This document shows positions 36,357-44,739 of a stretch of DNA of 64,000 bases, one piece after another. The DNA is taken from positions 105,403-169,402 of the forward strand of contig CASFBK010000010.1 of the NCBI GenBank assembly GCA_949292785.1, in the 5' to 3' direction. This stretch comes from an uncultured Eubacteriales bacterium. Its GTDB lineage: Bacteria > Bacillota > Clostridia > Lachnospirales > Lachnospiraceae. The translations under genes were made by a program, and so were the position numbers. The notes beneath the pieces are model-generated. The model was given only the letters and a program-made list of their open reading frames with translations, ran no database searches and was not told the origin of the DNA. The stretch's first letter is position 1. The number at the start of each line of letters is the position of its first letter.

Positions 36357-37940
36357 ATGAAAAAGGAAGCGTATAAAAAAGATACATCAATTAAAAAAGC
36401 AAAAGCTCTGAAAAAAGGTGACAAGGTCGCTATCGTCAGTCTTTCTAGTGGGATGCTGGGAGAAGAGTTTTGCAGTCATAATATTGAAATTGGTGGAAAA
36501 CGATTAAAAGAATTCGGTTTAGAGCCGGTTTTTATGAAGAATGCATTAAAAGGGATTGACTATCTAAAAGAACACCCACAGGCAAGGGCAGAGGACTTAA
36601 AAGAAGCGTTCCAAGATGATTCTATCAAAGGAATTATCTGTGCCATTGGCGGTGACGACACCTATCGCTTACTGCCATATCTAATGGAAGATACCGAATT
36701 CATAGAATTGGTGCAGAAGAAGCCAAAGCTTTTTACCGGGTTTTCTGATACCACTATTAATCACTTGATGTTTTATAAATTAGGTTTAGCAACGTATTAC
36801 GGACCATGCTTTATTTGTGATTTGGGAGAAATTGCAAATGATATGCTGCCCTATACGAAAAAAGCATTTCAGGGGTATTTTGCCGGGAAAGAACCTAAGG
36901 AAATTGTTTCTAGTGAAATCTGGTATGAGGAGCGGGAAGATTTTTCCAGAAACGCGGTGGGAACAGAACGAATCGCTCATAAGGAAGAACGTGGCTTTGA
37001 ACTCCTGCAGGGAAATGGAAGCTTTCAGGGCAGACTTTTAGGTGGCTGTGCAGAAAGTCTGTATGATATATTATCTCAGAACAGATATCAAGACGAAAAA
37101 GAAATCTGTGAGAGATATGGGGTTTTTCCGACAAAAGAGGAGTGGAAGGATAAGATATTATTTATAGAAACCTGTGAAGAAAAGCCTGCACCAGAAATGT
37201 TAAAAGAAGAATTAACTTTATTGAAACAACAGGGAGTATTCGAAAATGTGAGCGGGGTGCTGGTAGGAAAGCCACAGGATGAAGCTTACTATGAAGAGTA
37301 TAAGCAGGTTTATCTGGAAGTAGTAGATAATAAGGAATTGCCTATTTTATATAATGTAAATTTCGGTCATGCATTGCCAAGATGTGTCATTCCTTATGGC
37401 GTGGAAGTCAGGGTAGAAATAGAACAGAAGAAGATTATGTTTCTGGAATCTATGTTTGCGGAAGAGAGAGAATACCTTATCAGAGAAATGTACCAATCAG
37501 AGTATCCTCTATTGGAGGATTTCTTGTACGAAGCAATTTTCCAGCCGGATGAAACTAATCTGGCACCCAGAAGTATTTTAGAAAAGCCGGAGCTTCAGGT
37601 ATATATCAGAAATTTCGGCAGGGAAAAGGATGATTACTGTCTTTGTGCCGAAATTGAAAACAAAATTGCAGGTGCAGTCTGGGTGCGCAATATTAAGGGC
37701 TATGGAAGTATTGATGATGTAACACCGGAATTTGCCATTTCCTTATACAAGGAATACCGTGGAATGGGAATTGGAACGGAAATGATGGAGAAGATGTTAG
37801 AACATTTGAAACAAAAGGGTTATTCCCAAACATCTCTTGCGGTGCAAAAGGAAAACTATGCCGTGAAAATGTATTTGAAGGTTGGATTTCAAATTGTGGA
37901 TGAAAATGATGAAGAATATATCATGGTGTATGAATTATGA
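36357..37940 (+). CDS. MccF-like S66 serine carboxypeptidase fused to a GNAT acetyltransferase
   Basis: 527 residues. Residues 1-365: S66 fold with triad Ser130 (FTGFSDTT), Glu271 (LFIETCEEKP) and His338 (NFGHALP); the IGGDDTYRLLPYL box and GLATYYGP resemble the MccF branch more than LdcA murein LD-carboxypeptidases. Residues about 370-527: a GNAT domain with YRGMGIGTEMMEKML. MccF and the GNAT part of MccE each inactivate processed microcin C in E. coli, so a fusion suggests detoxification of an aminoacyl-nucleotide or similar; a role in wall peptide recycling remains possible because the next, overlapping gene is an M15 peptidase. Single frame, no sign of assembly error. Confidence 0.85.
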   Translation: MKKEAYKKDTSIKKAKALKKGDKVAIVSLSSGMLGEEFCSHNIEIGGKRLKEFGLEPVFMKNALKGIDYLKEHPQARAEDLKEAFQDDSIKGIICAIGGDDTYRLLPYLMEDTEFIELVQKKPKLFTGFSDTTINHLMFYKLGLATYYGPCFICDLGEIANDMLPYTKKAFQGYFAGKEPKEIVSSEIWYEEREDFSRNAVGTERIAHKEERGFELLQGNGSFQGRLLGGCAESLYDILSQNRYQDEKEICERYGVFPTKEEWKDKILFIETCEEKPAPEMLKEELTLLKQQGVFENVSGVLVGKPQDEAYYEEYKQVYLEVVDNKELPILYNVNFGHALPRCVIPYGVEVRVEIEQKKIMFLESMFAEEREYLIREMYQSEYPLLEDFLYEAIFQPDETNLAPRSILEKPELQVYIRNFGREKDDYCLCAEIENKIAGAVWVRNIKGYGSIDDVTPEFAISLYKEYRGMGIGTEMMEKMLEHLKQKGYSQTSLAVQKENYAVKMYLKVGFQIVDENDEEYIMVYEL

Positions 37941-38830
37941 AACGTAAATCTTTTTTATATCTTATAATTTTTACAGGTATCTTTGTAATATTTGTATTAT
38001 GTCTTTTCGCCAATGTTGCTAAGCCGAATCTGCCTGACACAGGTACGGAAACAGCTACAGGGATAGAAGCAGAAACAGATGCAGGAGCAGAAACAGAAGT
38101 AGCCACAGGGACAGGAATAGGAGTAGACACAGATATAGAAGTAGATACAGGTTCAGAAAGTATGGAATCATTAGAAACAACAGGTACCATCGAACCATTA
38201 GTACCTGGTGATATCATAAGCAATGCTGTGTTGGAGGCAAAGGGAATCGACAACCTGTTCTACAGTACCGAAATTTCCCCGGAGATACAGAACCGTATTG
38301 CAGGCGTATCCTATCAGGAAAATGATACTATCGCATTATCTGAGCTGCGTTATATCCGGGTGTTATACTATGGCTTTGATGGAGAGACACACATTGGAGA
38401 ACTGATTGTCAATCAGAAGATAGAAGCAGATATTTTAGAAATTATGAAAGAACTGTATGAAAATCAATATCCCATCGAAAAAATGGTATTAATCGACGAA
38501 TATGGTGCAGACGACGAGGATTCCATGGCAGATAACAACACATCCGCCTTTAATTACCGGAGCATCAACGGCAGTACCAAGTTATCCAAACACAGCCTGG
38601 GACTTGCCATAGATATTAATCCAAGATATAATCCCTGTGTCAGAACCAAAGACGGCGAACTTTCCGTAGAACCCGCTAATGGAAATGCATATACTGACCG
38701 TACGCAGGAATTTCCATATAAGATAAATGAAAATGATTTGTGCTACCGGCTATTTACAGCGCATGGATTTACTTGGGGCGGAAGCTGGAATTCCCTAAAA
38801 GACTATCAGCATTTTGAAAAGGATATTTAA
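37937..38830 (+). CDS. Membrane-anchored M15 family D-Ala-D-Ala carboxypeptidase-like protein
   Basis: N-terminal membrane anchor (about 6-28), a Thr/Glu/Ala-rich linker (about 35-75) with T-E-T repeats, then an M15 peptidase domain: LSKHSLGLAIDINPRYNP supplies the zinc His and Asp, and the final YQHFEKDI supplies the third ligand, with FTWGGSW just before. 297 residues. Its ATG overlaps the stop of the S66-GNAT gene (ATGA), so the two are cotranslated. Likely cleaves peptidoglycan peptides outside the cell. Confidence 0.85.
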   Translation: MKRKSFLYLIIFTGIFVIFVLCLFANVAKPNLPDTGTETATGIEAETDAGAETEVATGTGIGVDTDIEVDTGSESMESLETTGTIEPLVPGDIISNAVLEAKGIDNLFYSTEISPEIQNRIAGVSYQENDTIALSELRYIRVLYYGFDGETHIGELIVNQKIEADILEIMKELYENQYPIEKMVLIDEYGADDEDSMADNNTSAFNYRSINGSTKLSKHSLGLAIDINPRYNPCVRTKDGELSVEPANGNAYTDRTQEFPYKINENDLCYRLFTAHGFTWGGSWNSLKDYQHFEKDI

Positions 38831-38912
38831 GCAACGGAAAGTGTATTATACATTGCATTTTTTTTACGAATCATGTAAAATAAATGCAATGTATTTTTAT
38901 GAGGTAAAATCC

Positions 38913-39836
38913 ATGAAGCGCAATTATCAAAAAGAACTGGAACAGCTTTTAGAAAACTTAACAGAACAAAAGCAGGTTCCTGCATTATTTTTACACAGCT
39001 GTTGTGCTCCCTGTAGCAGTTATGTGCTGGAATATTTATCCCAATATTTTTCCATTACGGTGTTTTACTATAATCCCAATATCTATCCGGACGAAGAGTA
39101 TTACAAACGGGTAGAGGAGCAGAAGCAGTTTATCAAACGTTTTAATGAAAATAACAAGAATCTTTCCAATCACCAGCAGGAACCAAAGGAAAAGCTTGGG
39201 CAAAGGACTTTTCACGAAATCAGCTTTGTAGAGGGTAATTACGATAAGGACAGGTTCTATGAGATGGCAAAGGGCTTAGAACAGGTACCGGAGGGCGGTA
39301 AGCGTTGTTTTGCCTGTTATGAGCTGCGTCTTCGGGAAGCGGCAGAATACGCCAAAGAGCTTGGCATGGATTATTTTACAACCACCTTGTCCATTAGTCC
39401 CATGAAAAATGCAGAAAAGCTCAATGAAATCGGAGAAAAGCTGGCACAGGAATATGGCATACCATATCTTACCTCTGATTTTAAGAAAAAAAACGGCTAC
39501 AAGCGCTCTACGGAGATTTCCAGGGAATATGGGATGTACCGTCAGGATTACTGTGGCTGTGTGTTTTCACTGCGGGAACGAGAGCAGCAAAAACAGGAAC
39601 GGGAATTACTGGAACAGGAATATCGTGTAATTCAGATTGTGGAGCCGGACTTTGGCTGTGAAGGAAGACCGGAAGGGCAAAAGTCAATAGATATGGTATA
39701 TCTGGAAAACGTGCGAACCAAAGAACGCATTATAATAAAAGTACCGGATGACATCTTGTATCAAGAGGAAATAGAGGAAGGCACTGTTATCACTGAAAAA
39801 GTGATGCAGCAAATACAACAGATAGGTCAGAGGTGA
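38913..39836 (+). CDS. queH: Epoxyqueuosine reductase QueH
   Basis: Last step of queuosine synthesis, reducing epoxyqueuosine in tRNA; the non-B12 alternative to QueG. Cys motifs: LHSCCAPCSSYVLEYL, GGKRCFACYELRL and RQDYCGCVFS, expected to carry an Fe-S cluster and redox disulfide. The ATG at 38913 with GAGG gives 307 residues; the frame opens earlier (38814) inside the M15 gene without a usable site. The C-terminal extension after about 220 is longer than in minimal QueH. Confidence 0.88.
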   Translation: MKRNYQKELEQLLENLTEQKQVPALFLHSCCAPCSSYVLEYLSQYFSITVFYYNPNIYPDEEYYKRVEEQKQFIKRFNENNKNLSNHQQEPKEKLGQRTFHEISFVEGNYDKDRFYEMAKGLEQVPEGGKRCFACYELRLREAAEYAKELGMDYFTTTLSISPMKNAEKLNEIGEKLAQEYGIPYLTSDFKKKNGYKRSTEISREYGMYRQDYCGCVFSLREREQQKQERELLEQEYRVIQIVEPDFGCEGRPEGQKSIDMVYLENVRTKERIIIKVPDDILYQEEIEEGTVITEKVMQQIQQIGQR

Positions 39837-39931
39837 TAGAGATAATATAAAGTCAGTCATTAAATAGCAAACAAAATATAATTAAAACAAGATTATATAA
39901 AATAAAATACAAAAAAGAAAGAGGTAATCAT

Positions 39932-41353
39932 ATGGCACAATTATGGGGCGGACGCTTTACCAAGGAAACCGACCAGTTGGTTTATAATTTCAACGCGTCC
40001 ATATCATTTGATAAGAAGTTTTACAAACAGGACATGGAAGGCAGTATTGCCCATGTAAAAATGCTTGGCAAACAGGGTATCCTGACCCAGCAGGAAATGA
40101 ATGACATCGTAAAGGCGATTCGTGAGATTTTAACAGAGGTAGAAGAAGGAAAGTTGGAAATTTCTCACGAATACGAAGATATCCACAGCTTTGTAGAAGC
40201 CACCTTAATCGACCGTTTGGGAGATACCGGAAAGAAGTTGCATACCGGAAGAAGCCGAAACGACCAGGTAGCATTAGACATGCGTCTTTATACCAGACAG
40301 GAAGTATTGACAGTAGATGATTTATTAAGGGATTTATTAAATGCAATTTTAACAATTATGGAAAACAACACAGACACCTTTATGCCGGGTTTTACCCATT
40401 TACAGAAAGCCCAGCCGGTAACCCTGGCGCATCACATGGGAGCTTACTTTGAAATGTTCAAGCGTGACCGTCTGCGCCTGAAGGACATTTATCACAGAAT
40501 GAATTATTGTCCTCTGGGGTCCGGTGCACTGGCAGGAACTACATACGACTTAGACCGTGATTATACCGCTGAACTGCTGGGATTCTACGGACCTACCTTA
40601 AATAGCATGGACGGTGTATCCGATAGAGATTATTTAATTGAGTTCTTGTCTGCAATGTCCACAATTATGATGCATTTGAGCCGTTTTTCCGAAGAAATTA
40701 TTATCTGGAATTCCAATGAATACCAGTTTGTAGAGATTGATGATGCATACAGTACCGGAAGCAGTATTATGCCACAGAAAAAGAATCCGGATATTGCAGA
40801 GCTGGTAAGAGGAAAGACAGGACGTGTCTACGGTGCACTGACCTCTTTACTTACCACAATGAAAGGAATTCCGTTAGCATACAATAAGGATATGCAGGAA
40901 GACAAGGAATTGACCTTTGACGCCATGGATACGGTAAAAGGATGTATTGCATTATTTACCGGAATGATTGCGACCATGAAGTTTAATAAGGACAAGATGG
41001 AAGATAGTGCAAAAAACGGATTTACTAATGCCACAGACGCCGCAGATTATCTGGTAAATCATGGCGTGCCTTTCCGTGACGCACATGGTATCGTAGGAAG
41101 AATTGTTCTTTCTTGTATTGATAAGGGCATTTCTATTGACGATATGTCTTTGGAAGAATTAAAGGAAATCAGCCCGGTATTCGAAGCGGATATTTTTGAA
41201 GCGATTTCCATGGAAACCTGTGTCAATAAGCGCCTTACCATAGGAGCGCCCGGACAGGAGGCAATGAAAAAAGTCATTGCTCTGGAAAAAGAATATCTTT
41301 CTAAGGATTGGAAAGAAGAGTTAAAGGACTGGGAAAGCAGTCTGATGGAATAA
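39932..41353 (+). CDS. argH: Argininosuccinate lyase
   Basis: Cleaves argininosuccinate to arginine and fumarate. Starts MAQLWGGRFTKETDQLV; HTGRSRNDQVALDMRL near 100; the superfamily signature GSSIMPQKKNPDIAEL near 278. 473 residues. RBS AGAGG. No other arg biosynthetic gene is adjacent. It ends 21 nt before a large cruciform and terminator. Confidence 0.96.
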   Translation: MAQLWGGRFTKETDQLVYNFNASISFDKKFYKQDMEGSIAHVKMLGKQGILTQQEMNDIVKAIREILTEVEEGKLEISHEYEDIHSFVEATLIDRLGDTGKKLHTGRSRNDQVALDMRLYTRQEVLTVDDLLRDLLNAILTIMENNTDTFMPGFTHLQKAQPVTLAHHMGAYFEMFKRDRLRLKDIYHRMNYCPLGSGALAGTTYDLDRDYTAELLGFYGPTLNSMDGVSDRDYLIEFLSAMSTIMMHLSRFSEEIIIWNSNEYQFVEIDDAYSTGSSIMPQKKNPDIAELVRGKTGRVYGALTSLLTTMKGIPLAYNKDMQEDKELTFDAMDTVKGCIALFTGMIATMKFNKDKMEDSAKNGFTNATDAADYLVNHGVPFRDAHGIVGRIVLSCIDKGISIDDMSLEELKEISPVFEADIFEAISMETCVNKRLTIGAPGQEAMKKVIALEKEYLSKDWKEELKDWESSLME

Positions 41354-41373
41354 GTAGGATAGGAGCATGATGC

Positions 41374-41508
41374 AGCCGGCTCGTGTGCCTGAAGTGCGTA
41401 GCACTTTTTCCCTGGCATAACCTATACTGCTTACAAGGGAGCTTAACGCAGTATAGATTCTACCAGGGAAGCACCTTTGGTGCTTTAGGCATACAAACCG
41501 GCTTTTTT
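41374..41508. other. Four-helix cruciform ending in a T-run (argH terminator or structured RNA)
   Basis: Outer stem 41374-41391 with 41486-41503 (AGCCGG/CCGGCT at its base, two mismatches), hairpin AAGTGC-GTA-GCACTT (41392-41406), central stem CCCTGG (41410-41415)/CCAGGG (41463-41468) continued by CTATACTGC (41422-41430)/GCAGTATAG (41448-41456) with a 17-nt loop, and hairpin AAGCACC-TTT-GGTGCTT (41469-41485). A T-run follows directly. It occupies much of the 304-nt argH-asd gap; the remainder holds TATAAT at 41552 as a possible asd -10. Confidence 0.75.
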
Positions 41509-41657
41509 ATACAGTTTACCTATATTCAAATTATAAAAAATGGTAATTTTGTATAATATTCGGGGTTGCATTTTCTTTTAAAGTGTAATAATATATTTAC
41601 TACAAAGACAAGTGTACGTGGTAAACGGACAGAATAAAAGCGAGGAGAATTAGAGAA

Positions 41658-42743
41658 ATGAGTCAAAAGTTAAAAGTAGGTATTCTTGGTGGAACAGGTA
41701 TGGTAGGACAGAGATTTATCTCTTTATTAGAGAACCATCCATGGTTTGAGGTAACAACCATTGCAGCAAGTCCACGTTCTGCTGGAAAGACATATGAAGA
41801 AGCAGTAGGTGACCGTTGGAAAATGGATACTCCAATGCCGGAAGCAGTAAAGAAAATCGTTGTTATGAATGTAAACGAGGTAGAAAAGGTTGCTGCTGAG
41901 GTTGATTTCGTATTCAGTGCAGTAGATATGTCCAAGGATGAAATCAAGGCAATCGAAGAGGCATATGCAAAGACGGAGACACCTGTTGTTTCTAATAACA
42001 GCGCTCATAGATGGACACCGGATGTACCAATGGTAGTACCGGAAATCAATCCGGAACACATGAAAGTCATTGACTTCCAGAAGAAGCGTTTAGGAACCAC
42101 CAGAGGATTTGTTGCAGTAAAGCCAAACTGTTCCATCCAGTCCTATGCTCCGGTTCTGACCGCTTGGAAAGAGTTCGAGCCATATGAAGTAGTTGCTACT
42201 ACCTATCAGGCAATCTCCGGTGCAGGAAAGACCTTTAAGGACTGGCCGGAAATGGTTGGAAACATCATCCCATACATCGGCGGAGAAGAAGAAAAGTCTG
42301 AAAAAGAGCCTCTTCGTATCTGGGGTGAAATCAAAGACGGTGTTATCGTACCGGCAACCAGCCCAACGATTACCTGTCAGTGTATCCGTGTTCCGGTATT
42401 AAACGGACATACTGCAGCTGTATTTGTAAAGTTCAAGAAGAAACCGACCAAAGAGCAGTTAATTGAAAAATTAGTAAACTTCAGCGGCGCACCACAGGAA
42501 TTAGAACTGCCAAGCGCACCAAAGCAGTTCATTCAGTACTTAGAAGAAGATAACCGTCCACAGGTAACAGAGGATGTCAACTATGAAAACGGTATGGGAA
42601 TCAGCGTAGGACGTTTAAGAGAAGATACCGTATATGATTGGAAGTTCATCGGTCTGTCCCACAATACGGTAAGAGGAGCTGCCGGCGGAGCTGTACTTTG
42701 TGCAGAACTGTTAAAGGCACAGGGATATATCACAGCAAAATAA
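41658..42743 (+). CDS. asd: Aspartate-semialdehyde dehydrogenase (archaeal/fungal-type)
   Basis: Reduces aspartyl phosphate to the semialdehyde used for lysine, threonine and methionine. Rossmann motif GILGGTGMVGQRFISLL, active-site Cys in VAVKPNCSIQSY, and the acid-base His in CIRVPVLNGHTAAV. At 361 residues, and with this Cys context, it belongs to the archaeal/fungal branch rather than the E. coli type. RBS GAGGAG. A terminator follows. Confidence 0.93.
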   Translation: MSQKLKVGILGGTGMVGQRFISLLENHPWFEVTTIAASPRSAGKTYEEAVGDRWKMDTPMPEAVKKIVVMNVNEVEKVAAEVDFVFSAVDMSKDEIKAIEEAYAKTETPVVSNNSAHRWTPDVPMVVPEINPEHMKVIDFQKKRLGTTRGFVAVKPNCSIQSYAPVLTAWKEFEPYEVVATTYQAISGAGKTFKDWPEMVGNIIPYIGGEEEKSEKEPLRIWGEIKDGVIVPATSPTITCQCIRVPVLNGHTAAVFVKFKKKPTKEQLIEKLVNFSGAPQELELPSAPKQFIQYLEEDNRPQVTEDVNYENGMGISVGRLREDTVYDWKFIGLSHNTVRGAAGGAVLCAELLKAQGYITAK

Positions 42744-42762
42744 GAGAAGTATATAGGAAAAG

Positions 42763-42800
42763 CAGCCATATTGGAGGGAAAATACCAATGTGGCTGTTTT
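42763..42800 (+). terminator. Intrinsic terminator after asd
   Basis: CAGCCATATTGG pairs with CCAATGTGGCTG (one T-G pair) around a 10-nt loop, followed by TTTTCTTG. Confidence 0.85.
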
Positions 42801-42864
42801 CTTGTAAAAAAAATTAAAGCATGATATAATAAGTCGGAAAGAAAAACAGAAAGGAAACCCGAAG

Positions 42865-43338
42865 ATGAATGAACCAGATGTGATTACATTAACCATAGGA
42901 AAGCAGAAAAACATTGCATTAATTGCTCACGACAGTAAAAAGAGAGAATTGATTTCCTGGTGTGAAGAACATAAGGAAGAATTAAAGAAGCATTTTTTAT
43001 GTGGAACAGGAACAACTTCCCGTATGATTACAGACCAGACCGGACTTCCGGTAAAGGGATATAATAGTGGTCCTTTGGGCGGTGATCAGCAGATTGGAGC
43101 GAAAATCGTAGAAGGAAAGATTGACTTTGTAGTTTTCTTTTCTGATCCATTAGCAGCACAGCCCCACGACCCGGATGTAAAGGCTCTTTTGCGTATTGCC
43201 CAGGTATATGATATTCCAATCGCCAATAACCGGGCTACTGCAGATTTTATGATTACATCATCCTTTATGAATGAATCGTATGACCATGATATTATCAATT
43301 TCAAGAAAAATATCAAAGACAGGGCAAGTACCTTATAA
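42865..43338 (+). CDS. mgsA: Methylglyoxal synthase
   Basis: Converts dihydroxyacetone phosphate to methylglyoxal and phosphate, a bypass under phosphate limitation. Family motifs: IALIAHDSKKRELI, CGTGTTSRMI, SGPLGGDQQIGA with the catalytic Asp, and FFSDPLAAQPHDPDVKALLR. 157 residues. It is followed 18 nt later by a DUF234-type ATPase. Confidence 0.95.
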   Translation: MNEPDVITLTIGKQKNIALIAHDSKKRELISWCEEHKEELKKHFLCGTGTTSRMITDQTGLPVKGYNSGPLGGDQQIGAKIVEGKIDFVVFFSDPLAAQPHDPDVKALLRIAQVYDIPIANNRATADFMITSSFMNESYDHDIINFKKNIKDRASTL

Positions 43339-43356
43339 AGTTAAAAGGAGACCGCC

Positions 43357-44718
43357 ATGGCAGGAAGAAAAGCACAGATAAGAAGATTAGAAGAACTGTA
43401 TCATCAGACAGGCAACCAGCTTGTCGTATTGTATGGAAGACGGGAAAACGGGATTCGTGAACTGTTAAAGGATTTTTGTAAAGACAAAAAAGCCTTTTAT
43501 TATCATGCACCGGAGGTGTCTGCAAAGGCACAGCAGAAGAGAATGATTCGGGAGGTGGAAGAACACTCCCATGTTTCTATTTCAGAAGAATCCTACGATA
43601 TCTGTTTTAACCGTATCAAAAGCGGTGATGCCAGCAAGCTGGTACTGATTGTGGACGAATTTGACCATATCGTAAAAAAAGATGCCCGGTTTATGGAGAG
43701 TATTCGGAAGTTAAAAGAGCATAAGCTGTATCCCGGACCGGTCATGATTCTTTTGTATACGTCAGCACTTGCCTGGGCGACTCAGAGCATGCCGCAAATA
43801 CTGGAAAAATATCAAAATAAAATAGATGTCACTATGCAGCTTTCAGAATTAAAGTTTGTTGAAATGGTGCAGTCTTTTCCGGACTATACGGTAAGCCAGA
43901 GCGTTGAGGTCTATGGCGTCATTGGCGGTGTGCAGGAATATATGGAAAAATGGGATGAGTCTCAGGATATTCGCTACAATGTCTGCAAGCATATTTTATC
44001 ACCGGATGGTTTTCTGTTCGGTGAGGCAGAGCGGATTATCCGCGGTGAATTGCGGGAACTTTCCGTGTATCATACCATTTTGGAAGCGGTTGCATCCGGA
44101 AAACGTAAGCTGAATGACTTGTACCGGGAAACCGGATTTTCCAGAGCCAAGATTAGTGTCTATCTGAAAAATCTTATGGCATTTGGAATGGTAGAAAAGC
44201 TGACCTCTTTTGAGACCGGAGGATGGGAAAATGCCCAAAAGGGCTTATATCAGATAAAAGACACCTTTATTAATTTCTGGTTCCGGTTTGTTTCTCCACA
44301 TATGTCTGATTTGTATCAGATGGAGCCGGAAGCATTTTATGACAAGTATATCGCAGAAGGATTAGAAGAATATCTGAATCGCTATTTTGTAAAAGTATGT
44401 ATGGAGTATCTGGAATTACAGAATCAGGTACATAAACTGCCATTAGAGATACATAAAATGGGAACCTGGGTCGGAAAGCAGGGGCATATTGATATTATCG
44501 TACAAAATGAAGTAAGGGAGAATCTCATTTGTCTTTGCAACTGGTCAGAACCGGAAATGACATTTGAAATGTGTCAGAACCTGTTTCAGAGTATGGAACA
44601 GGCAAAACTCACGGCGAACTATTACTATCTGTTTTCCGCAAAAGCATTTGATGAAAAGCTGGTAAAAATGGTTTCTGCCGACAAACGTATCCTGTTAGTG
44701 GATATGAATCAGTTATAA
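43357..44718 (+). CDS. AAA-family ATPase-like protein with DUF234-type C-terminus and degenerate Walker A
   Basis: 453 residues. The N-terminal part follows the archaeal-ATPase/DUF234 pattern (IRRLEELYHQTGNQLVVLYGRR), but the P-loop reads GRRENGIRELL, lacking the Lys-Thr/Ser of GxxGK(T/S). Walker B LVLIVDEFDHI is intact. Middle: winged helix (YRETGFSRAKISVYLKNLM). C-terminus: a DUF234-like possible nuclease fold (WVGKQGHIDIIVQNEV). Loss of the catalytic Lys suggests a non-hydrolysing or atypical nucleotide-binding protein. Lies between mgsA and topB, all closely spaced. Function unknown. Confidence 0.72.
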   Translation: MAGRKAQIRRLEELYHQTGNQLVVLYGRRENGIRELLKDFCKDKKAFYYHAPEVSAKAQQKRMIREVEEHSHVSISEESYDICFNRIKSGDASKLVLIVDEFDHIVKKDARFMESIRKLKEHKLYPGPVMILLYTSALAWATQSMPQILEKYQNKIDVTMQLSELKFVEMVQSFPDYTVSQSVEVYGVIGGVQEYMEKWDESQDIRYNVCKHILSPDGFLFGEAERIIRGELRELSVYHTILEAVASGKRKLNDLYRETGFSRAKISVYLKNLMAFGMVEKLTSFETGGWENAQKGLYQIKDTFINFWFRFVSPHMSDLYQMEPEAFYDKYIAEGLEEYLNRYFVKVCMEYLELQNQVHKLPLEIHKMGTWVGKQGHIDIIVQNEVRENLICLCNWSEPEMTFEMCQNLFQSMEQAKLTANYYYLFSAKAFDEKLVKMVSADKRILLVDMNQL

Positions 44719-44739
44719 AAGAAAGCAGGATATGGATTT

